DNA of 7,093 nucleotides, taken from positions 1-7,093 of the forward strand of contig NZ_JBGTCA010000110.1 of NCBI RefSeq assembly GCF_041749095.1, read 5' to 3'. The DNA is from Aquiflexum sp041749095 (GTDB lineage Bacteria; Bacteroidota; Bacteroidia; Cytophagales; Cyclobacteriaceae). Each line of letters begins with the position of its first letter. Position 1 is the first letter of the stretch. This document shows, in pieces, positions 1-5,491 of this stretch. Position numbers and translations under genes: made by a program. The notes below the pieces were generated by a model, which worked only from the letters and a program-made list of their open reading frames with translations, had not been told where the DNA came from and did no database searches.

Positions 1-327
1 TCGCTGGAAAAATTCGATGCAACATTAATAACAGCATTACAGGCCCTATTGAAAGATGAATACCCTACAGTTCAAATAGAGGCGGCCAGATTGCTTGCAG
101 AGCAAAATGATGATAATACCTTAGAAGTTGTTACCGGACATATGCAGTCCGGTGACCCCGCTTTGGTATTGTATGCAAGTAGGACATTTCAGAAAATGGC
201 AAAGGATAAGAAAGTTTTGCCGAAAGAAGCCAGAGCACTTTATGAGAAGCTGAAAAATGACCCACCCCGTGGATCCGATTTTTACTTATTGTATAGTTAT
301 TGGGCACTGAGTTATGTTTTTGAATGA
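1..327 (+). CDS. C-terminal end of a HEAT-repeat protein, probably a sulfatase (5' partial)
   Basis: The frame is open from base 1, so the start lies upstream; 108 residues are visible before the TGA at 325-327. An ATG at 49 is internal and should not be taken as the start. The visible part is alpha-helical and shows two to three HEAT-like repeats: one around DEYPTVQIEAARLLAEQ, a second around GDPALVLYASRTFQKMA, and a third helix around KEARALYEKL. Many Bacteroidota sulfatases end in a helical HEAT-like tail with this D-x-x-x-x-V-x-I/L-x-A-A pattern, and the next gene is a sulfatase, so I infer a sulfatase tail. No catalytic residues are in view, so another HEAT-repeat protein is possible. 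The final residues (YSYWALSYVFE) end abruptly, and the next 135 bases may contain its displaced C-terminus. Confidence 0.6.
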   Translation, partial: SLEKFDATLITALQALLKDEYPTVQIEAARLLAEQNDDNTLEVVTGHMQSGDPALVLYASRTFQKMAKDKKVLPKEARALYEKLKNDPPRGSDFYLLYSYWALSYVFE

Positions 328-462
328 TTTGTATCCTGATACTTTTGATCTCCCAATTTAAAAGGTCAGGAAAAGATGGCTGTTAATTGGTTGAACGCCA
401 TGAAGCCTTATTTATCCGGTTATATAGCCTCTGATCAAACTAAGAAAATCAAGAAAAATTAA
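328..462 (+). pseudogene. Possible frameshifted C-terminal remnant of the upstream HEAT gene
   Basis: No gene of normal size occurs between 327 and 476. In the upstream gene's own frame, after stops at 325, 337 and 346, the sequence is open from 349 to the TAA at 460-462 and reads like protein (for example AVNWLNAMKPYLSGYIAS). The +1 frame across 314-360 encodes a short protein-like stretch (NDLYPDTFDLP). Removing one T from the T run near 316-320 and adding one A in the CCCAATTTAAAA stretch near 352-363 would join these pieces into a tail of about 50 residues. That tail would end 13 bases before the next start codon, a spacing like that of the other genes here. This is a reconstruction: I do not recognise the tail as a known domain, and it could be ordinary intergenic DNA. 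A free-standing 28-codon ORF from the ATG at 376 is the other reading. Confidence 0.3.
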
Positions 463-475
463 AATCTTAAGCAAA

Positions 476-1852
476 ATGAAAAATGTTTATACTGTTTTCA
501 AAAGTCTATTCTTATCACTTATCGTTGTTTGCATACTGAATTCCTGTTTAGGTGGATTACAAGCTGATCAAAAGGAGACAGTCTCTAAGCCCAATATTAT
601 CTTTATTATGGCTGATGACCTGGGTTATCATGACCTTGGAAGTTACAGTCAGACAAATATCTTGACCCCAAACATAGATAAACTGGCTGCTGAGGGTTTG
701 AAATTTACAAATGTGTATGCAGGATCTACAGTGTGTGCGCCTAGCCGCAGTGTGCTGATTACAGGTAAGCATACCGGCAATACTACAGTGAGGGGGAATT
801 TTTCTAAAGTAGATGGTTTGGTTGAGGGAAACCGGGTGCCATTGTTTGATCACGATACCACAGTGGCCGAAGTGCTAAAGCAGGCAGGTTATGTAACAGG
901 AATTACGGGCAAGTGGGGCTTGGGGGAGCCGGGTAGCACAGGAGTTCCAACCAGGCAGGGTTTCGATGAATGGTTTGGATACCTTAACCAGCAACATGCG
1001 CACTCCTACTATCCTGAATATCTGTGGAAGAACGAAGAAAAACAAGTACTTGAAGGTAATGTAAATGGTGACAGAAATACCTATTCACATCATTTGTTTA
1101 CAGAATTTGCCCTGGACTTTATAGATAAGCATGCTGACACTACTTTTTTTCTGTATTTACCCTATACGGTACCTCATGCAAAATACGAGATACCCGACAC
1201 ACAGCCCTATACAGATAAACCATGGCCTGAAAATGCCAAAGTACATGCGGCCATGATTACCCTGCTGGACCGGGATGTTGGCAAAATCATGGAAAAATTA
1301 AAAGCTAAAGGTATTGACAATAATACTATTGTGTTTTTCTGCTCGGACAATGGGGCCGCACTTAAATGGGATGGGATTTTTGACAGTTCCGGCATTTTGC
1401 GGGGCAAAAAACGAGATATGTATGAAGGGGGCCTGAGAACACCAATGATCGGGTGGATGCCGGGTGTAGTTCCGCAGGGGAAAGTAAGTGACCGACCTTG
1501 GTACTTTGCAGATGTTTTGCCTACGCTTGCGCAAATAGCACAGACAAATTCGCCTGCTGACATTGACGGGATAAGCGTGTGGCCAACGCTGTTAGGCCAA
1601 GATCAAAATACTGCCGACAGGTTTATGTATTGGGAATTTCACGAAAGAGGATATCAGCAAGCGGCACGCTGGAACCACTGGAAAGCTGTAAAATTAGCGC
1701 CTGATCAGGAAATTGAATTATACGACCTTTCCGTTGACCCCGGCGAACTGTTTAATGTTGCTCAACTAAATCCTGATATGGTTAAAAAAATGGTAACATA
1801 TCTAAAATCTGCCAGGTCCCATTCAGATTTCTGGCCTATAAAATTTGAATAA
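476..1852 (+). CDS. Exported S1-family sulfatase (formylglycine-dependent)
   Basis: This 458-residue protein is a complete type I sulfatase that hydrolyses a sulfate ester, most likely on a glycan. Residues 1-23 form a hydrophobic signal ending in LNS-Cys24, a plausible lipobox; no acidic run follows the Cys, so surface export is not indicated. The alkaline-phosphatase-like fold is shown by the Asp pair in FIMADDLGYHD (47-48), the maturation motif CAPSR (87-91, Cys87 becoming formylglycine), GKWGLG (Lys146), the His in VPH (234), SDNG (Asp291-Asn292) and a basic RGKK (309-312). Length is normal for the family. The C-terminus carries the usual ELYDLSVDPGELFN segment and ends shortly after, with no HEAT tail. 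The ATG at 476 is preceded by an A-rich leader without a Shine-Dalgarno, typical of Bacteroidota. Its stop lies one base before the esterase ATG, so the two are almost certainly co-transcribed. The S1 subfamily and exact substrate cannot be set here, and no maturating enzyme is in view. Confidence 0.95.
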   Translation: MKNVYTVFKSLFLSLIVVCILNSCLGGLQADQKETVSKPNIIFIMADDLGYHDLGSYSQTNILTPNIDKLAAEGLKFTNVYAGSTVCAPSRSVLITGKHTGNTTVRGNFSKVDGLVEGNRVPLFDHDTTVAEVLKQAGYVTGITGKWGLGEPGSTGVPTRQGFDEWFGYLNQQHAHSYYPEYLWKNEEKQVLEGNVNGDRNTYSHHLFTEFALDFIDKHADTTFFLYLPYTVPHAKYEIPDTQPYTDKPWPENAKVHAAMITLLDRDVGKIMEKLKAKGIDNNTIVFFCSDNGAALKWDGIFDSSGILRGKKRDMYEGGLRTPMIGWMPGVVPQGKVSDRPWYFADVLPTLAQIAQTNSPADIDGISVWPTLLGQDQNTADRFMYWEFHERGYQQAARWNHWKAVKLAPDQEIELYDLSVDPGELFNVAQLNPDMVKKMVTYLKSARSHSDFWPIKFE

Positions 1853-1853
1853 G

Positions 1854-3323
1854 ATGACCTTAAAAAAAACAACCTTTCTTTTTCTCCTCAAATTATTTGT
1901 AGTATCGGTCTTATCGGCCCAGGAAGGCCGTAAGGTTATGCCCCCGGTTTGGGAAAAAGCATATCCCCAGGCACCGGTACCTGACAATACATCGGAATGG
2001 GGCAAGCATATACAGCGAACCATGACCTTGTTGGCAACCAGCACCCCTGAAAAACGAAATACGGTTCGCATCCTGTTTTATGGTCAAAGTATTACAGCCA
2101 ACAAAAAATGGACTGATGCGGTGGTGTCTGACCTGATTGATCGCTTTCCACACGCCCATATCATTTATGAAAACCGTGCCATTGGCGGATTTTCTTCCCA
2201 ATATCTGGTAAACTCCAGCGAAAGTGATATGTATCCATTTTATCCCGATTTGGTTATTTTCCATGTGTATGGGGCACATGAAGAATATCAGGAAATCATT
2301 CACAACTTAAGGTCGCGCACCACTGCTGAAGTAGCCATTGTTTCCGATCATCTTGGTGCGAAAGAATATGATGGAAAGGAATTTTACGATCCCGGCGATT
2401 GGAACAATTTTATGCGTAAAACATTCATACCGGCAGTTGCCGAAGAATACAAGGCCCAGCTTATCGACATTACCACACCATGGAAGGGATACTTAAAAAG
2501 CAATAATCTCACCTCTCAGGCCTTACTCTCCGATGGCATCCACCCAAACGATCATGGGTGCTTCCTGATGAGCGAACTCGTAAAACGGGAGTTGGTCTAT
2601 TTGCCCGATCACCCTAAAGATGAGTGGAAGGAGATGGTGAAAGAGTATTCAATCGGTAAAGACGTTAATTTTAAAAAAGGTAAATTGAAACTGGATTTTG
2701 ATGGCAATAGGGTAGATGTAGTTGCGGGTGACGGACCTAAATCAGTAAAATTAAATGTTAAAATCGATGGAAAGAAGCCTTCTGAGATCAAAGGTTGCTA
2801 TACATTTACCCGCAGCAGTGGTTCACCGGGTGTGGACTGGCCCGCTTTAATTCGAATAGATGCTGAAACACTACCCCTCATCGAAGATTGGAAATTAACT
2901 GTAGAGAAAGTAAATGTAGCCAATACCGATTTCACCTTTAGGGTGGAGGGAAGCAGGACCGGGCTTGATGGTACAGGCAATAGTTTGGAAAAGTTTATCT
3001 CCAATACTGGCCGTGTGGTAATAGAACCCGGTATGTGGATGAATTTAGAGCGCGATTTTCAGCATAAAGGAATACCACTTACTGATGGCTTTGAAATCAC
3101 CTGGTCGGTAAAACCACTGTTTGTTGATCAGTACCAACCTGTTGAGATAAAGGATCCGTCGAAAGTGTATTTCACCACTTTGGCTCAAAACCTGACCAAT
3201 GAAAAACATTTGCTAGAGCTTACGATCAAAGGCAAAGTCAAACCTGAAATCAAAACCATCAGGGTATATACGCCACCTGTAAAAGGGCCGATGAAGCTCG
3301 TTGTTGACGCTCCAAAAAATTGA
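1854..3323 (+). CDS. Secreted SGNH/GDSL-type hydrolase with C-terminal beta-rich extension
   Basis: I chose the ATG at 1854 (489 residues), one base after the sulfatase stop. A TTG at 1845 would add three residues inside the sulfatase gene and is less likely. Residues 1-23 form a Sec signal peptide ending LSA-Q. The SGNH core spans about 45-255. Block I is ILFYGQSIT, with nucleophile Ser79; block II is NRAIGG (about 107-112); block V is SDGIHPND, with Asp227 and His230 completing the triad. The block III position reads HVYGAHEEY (about 137-145), without the canonical Asn. The remaining residues, about 270-489, look beta-rich and have no catalytic motif I know. Family members are mostly carbohydrate esterases, so removal of acetyl or other acyl groups from a sulfated glycan is the likely role. 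This is inference from the neighbouring sulfatase, and lipase or other ester activity cannot be excluded. Confidence 0.87.
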   Translation: MTLKKTTFLFLLKLFVVSVLSAQEGRKVMPPVWEKAYPQAPVPDNTSEWGKHIQRTMTLLATSTPEKRNTVRILFYGQSITANKKWTDAVVSDLIDRFPHAHIIYENRAIGGFSSQYLVNSSESDMYPFYPDLVIFHVYGAHEEYQEIIHNLRSRTTAEVAIVSDHLGAKEYDGKEFYDPGDWNNFMRKTFIPAVAEEYKAQLIDITTPWKGYLKSNNLTSQALLSDGIHPNDHGCFLMSELVKRELVYLPDHPKDEWKEMVKEYSIGKDVNFKKGKLKLDFDGNRVDVVAGDGPKSVKLNVKIDGKKPSEIKGCYTFTRSSGSPGVDWPALIRIDAETLPLIEDWKLTVEKVNVANTDFTFRVEGSRTGLDGTGNSLEKFISNTGRVVIEPGMWMNLERDFQHKGIPLTDGFEITWSVKPLFVDQYQPVEIKDPSKVYFTTLAQNLTNEKHLLELTIKGKVKPEIKTIRVYTPPVKGPMKLVVDAPKN

Positions 3324-3342
3324 AAAATTCAAAATATTTATA

Positions 3343-3936
3343 AAGACAAAATGGGGTGTTGCCATAGAAGAATCAAGCACTGAAAAGGCAAGCATTTACC
3401 ATGATAAGTATACAAATGTAATTTCCTCAGATCCATGGTGTGTTGGATCTTATGTCTTCTTATGGACCGGCAACAGGCAGGAAACCACCCACACCTGGTA
3501 CAACATGTTTCACGATGATGGCACAGAAAAAGGAACCGTAGAAGTGATGCAGTATGTATGGTCCGGAAAGTGGCCCGACAATAGAAGTCCCCGATTAGAG
3601 TCTTAGACCATTGAAGGGATGAATGCCAAAGAAAACATAGTATTGTCACTTAATGTGATCTATTCCGCTACCGTTGATGCCAATGATCCCGATGATGATA
3701 CCTTACAATACGAATGGGAGTTGGTTCCGGAGAACAAAGTTTTCGGGGCTTATGCCGGCCAAGGGGAAACCAAGCCTCAGGTAGCAGAGGGGGCTATTAA
3801 AGAAAGGATTGACAACGGCAAAACAGTCAAATTTGCAGTACCTGATGCCAGTGGAGACAATTACCGCTTGTTTGTGTATGTGTATGATGGAAACGGAAAA
3901 GTAGCAGTGGCCAATATCCCATTCTATGTGAAATAG
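3343..3936 (+). pseudogene. Broken C-terminal remnant of a GH2/TIM-barrel-type glycoside hydrolase
   Basis: A single reading frame runs from about 3343 to the TAA at 3934-3936, interrupted only by a TAG at 3604-3606. The first half contains KTKWGVAIE, SSTEKASIYHDKY, GSYVFLW, TWYNMF and GKWPDNRSPRLES. I recognise this order from the C-terminal part of exported GH2/TIM-barrel-type hydrolases of Bacteroidota. The second half (DANDPDDDTLQYEWELV and VYVYDGNGKVAVANIPFYV) resembles the beta-sandwich domain that follows it. The two halves join without a frame change as RLES-stop-TIEG; family members usually have Leu there, so a TTG-to-TAG change explains the break. The N-terminal part and most of the barrel are absent: the upstream gene stops at 3323, in a different frame, and the first ATG after it (3351) opens only ten codons out of frame. 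A 5' deletion plus a nonsense mutation is the simplest history. The ATG at 3619 could start an isolated 105-residue domain, but it lacks a signal peptide and probably is not a gene. Confidence 0.85.
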
Positions 3937-4153
3937 AAATACCAAAAATCAAAAAAATGCAAAATGTAAAGAAATACCTTGTTGAGATTAATAAGGTTTC
4001 CGAATAAATATGAAAACCCAATGGATAGGTATGGGGGTCCGTCTTCGTTCTTCCGTCTTCGGTCTAGCCATTTATATAGAAAACTTCCCCAACTTGCAGA
4101 TAGGCGGATATTCATAATTTCAAATACATTTCCATTTAAAAAAATTATAGAAG
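3937..4153 (+). other. Noncoding spacer between the broken hydrolase gene and the oxidoreductase gene
   Basis: With the pseudogene, this leaves 3324-4153 without an intact gene. The first 70 bases are A-rich, with only a weak 5-bp inverted pair (ACCTT/AAGGT, loop about 12). The middle part, about 4010-4117, is less AT-rich and contains the 14-base tandem repeat; it also encodes a 35-codon frame (ATG at 4010 to TAA at 4117) that does not look like a real protein. The last 40 bases are A/T-rich leader leading into the ATG at 4154. I found no convincing rho-independent terminator and no good match to the Bacteroidota -33/-7 promoter pattern; TACATTTC at 4125-4132 resembles the -7 box but lacks a correctly placed TTG. 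A promoter for the two downstream genes may nevertheless lie here, because this is the largest spacer in the window. Confidence 0.6.
4039..4066 (+). repeat. Two tandem 14-base units (CCGTCTTCG-type)
   Basis: The units CCGTCTTCGTTCTT (4039-4052) and CCGTCTTCGGTCTA (4053-4066) match at 12 of 14 positions and lie head to tail. They sit inside a stretch that differs in composition from the A-rich flanks. Short CCGTCTTC/GTCTTCGG-rich tracts between genes are something I associate with some Bacteroidota genomes, where they tend to be called as spurious small ORFs. Whether this copy belongs to a dispersed family cannot be decided from one window. Confidence 0.6.
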
Positions 4154-5479
4154 ATGAGCAATAATAGAAGAGAATTTTTGAAAAAAACAGCGGTTTCTGT
4201 TGCCGGAATACACATCATTCCAAGTTGGTCATGGTCTAAACCTGTTGCACCCAGCGACTGGATCAATGTAGGGTTAATTGGTTGCCGTGGCCAAGGATGG
4301 AACATTTTGAGGCACCATTTAAAAAATGATGGTGTTAGATGCCTTGGTTTGTGTGATGTTGACAAAAATGTTTTAAATGAACGTTATGCGCAGGTTCAAA
4401 AGGAGCACAATCAAAAGCCGAAATTGTATAGTGATTTTCGTAAGATGCTCGAAGATAAAGACATTGATGCAATAATAATTGGAACCCCTGATCATTGGCA
4501 TTGTCTTCAAACGGTATATGCTTGCCAGGCAGGTAAGGATGTATATGTGGAAAAGCCGCTGGCAAATACCATAGAGGAATGTAATGTAATGGTGAAGGCA
4601 GCAAGGAGATATAACAGGGTTGTGCAGGTCGGGCAACAACAACGCAGTGGAGTGGTTTGGACGGAGGCAATGAAATTTATAAAATCGGGGGATTTGGGAA
4701 CCTTGAGGAAGGTGAATATCTGGGCTAATTTTAATTATGGAACCGGTGCGCCAAAACAGCCTGACGAAGCGGTGCCCAACGGTGTCGATTTTGATTTTTG
4801 GTTGGGGCCGGCACCGTTGAGAAGTTTCAATCCAACCAGATTTCATGGTAATTGGCGCCACTTCTGGGATTATGGAGGGGGTCTGATGACAGATTGGGGG
4901 GTACACTTAATAGACATGGCCTTATGGGCAAAAGATGTTACCCATGCACCTACTACGGTTATGGCCTATGGCGATAACCTCTCCTTTGAAGATTATAGCC
5001 GCGAGACTTACGATACGATGTCTGTTATTTATCCCATGGATGATTATATAATCACTTGGCAGCATGCTGCGGGTCTGCAAAACGGCCCTTACGATATGTT
5101 GTATGGCGTGGAGTTCGTTGGTGACAAAGCCACCATTGTTGCCGACCGGGCTAAATGGACTATCAATTATGAGGACAAAAATAAATCAATTGACGAAGGA
5201 GCATCACAAATGGAACCTAAGAAAAAAATTGAATTGAATGACATGGATCTTCATGTAGAAAATTTTCTGAGCTGTATCAAATCCAGAGAAGAACCCAATT
5301 GTACCATTGAAAATGGAAGGAATGTAGCCTTGTATGCACATATGGGAAATTTGGCAGTGCGGTCAGGAGAAGGTAAATTGGTTTGGGATAATGGACAGAA
5401 TATATTCACCAATACTGATAAAGCCAATGCATTTATAAAACCGGAGTATAGAAAACCTTGGCAATTTCCTGTGATATAA
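4154..5479 (+). CDS. Tat-exported Gfo/Idh/MocA-family oxidoreductase
   Basis: This 441-residue protein has the family's usual length plus an export signal. The N-terminus NRREFLKKTAVSVAG is a twin-arginine signal (Arg5-Arg6), implying folding with bound cofactor before export to the periplasm. The Rossmann domain starts at about residue 37, with INVGLIGCRGQGWN (glycine motif 43-48), an acidic residue after the second strand in LGLCDVD, and GTPDHWH (110-116). The catalytic EKP motif is present (Glu133-Lys134-Pro135), followed by VQVGQQQRS. The C-terminal domain carries GGGLMTDWGVHLIDMALW, with the Asp247/His251/Asp254 pattern typical of these enzymes. It probably uses NAD(P) to oxidise, reduce or epimerise a sugar or glycoside. 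EKP at this position argues for a dehydrogenase-type member rather than GH109, which shares the Tat signal and fold. It lies 12 bases upstream of the rhamnosidase start, so the two genes are likely co-transcribed. The exact substrate is unknown. Confidence 0.92.
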   Translation: MSNNRREFLKKTAVSVAGIHIIPSWSWSKPVAPSDWINVGLIGCRGQGWNILRHHLKNDGVRCLGLCDVDKNVLNERYAQVQKEHNQKPKLYSDFRKMLEDKDIDAIIIGTPDHWHCLQTVYACQAGKDVYVEKPLANTIEECNVMVKAARRYNRVVQVGQQQRSGVVWTEAMKFIKSGDLGTLRKVNIWANFNYGTGAPKQPDEAVPNGVDFDFWLGPAPLRSFNPTRFHGNWRHFWDYGGGLMTDWGVHLIDMALWAKDVTHAPTTVMAYGDNLSFEDYSRETYDTMSVIYPMDDYIITWQHAAGLQNGPYDMLYGVEFVGDKATIVADRAKWTINYEDKNKSIDEGASQMEPKKKIELNDMDLHVENFLSCIKSREEPNCTIENGRNVALYAHMGNLAVRSGEGKLVWDNGQNIFTNTDKANAFIKPEYRKPWQFPVI

Positions 5480-5491
5480 AATAAACTCAAG

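Noticed and set aside
1911..2303. 130-codon minus-strand ORF inside the esterase gene
   Set aside because: It lies opposite the SGNH core, has no recognisable motif, and is best explained as a shadow of the coding strand.
3619..3936. Stand-alone 105-residue gene starting at the ATG at 3619
   Set aside because: It is in the same frame as the upstream fragment, separated only by one TAG, has no signal peptide, and its sequence is the expected continuation of the broken hydrolase.
3974..4000. Terminator hairpin after the pseudogene (ACCTT/AAGGT)
   Set aside because: The stem is only 5 bp with a loop of about 12 bases and no T tract follows.
4094..4132. Bacteroidota-type promoter (TTG at 4094 with TACATTTC at 4125)
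   Set aside because: The spacing of about 28 bases is too long for the -33/-7 pattern and the -7 box ends in C instead of G.
3979..4164. 61-codon + strand ORF across the spacer
   Set aside because: It starts at TTG, overlaps the oxidoreductase start, reads through the repeat block and shows no protein-like features.
4373..4906. 177-codon minus-strand ORF inside the oxidoreductase gene
   Set aside because: It is antisense to a well-supported gene with all family motifs; its Cys/His/Ile-rich translation is typical of a shadow frame.
4154..5479. GH109-type NAD-dependent glycosidase
   Set aside because: The Tat signal and fold are shared, but the EKP motif at 133-135 is that of dehydrogenase-type Gfo/Idh/MocA members.
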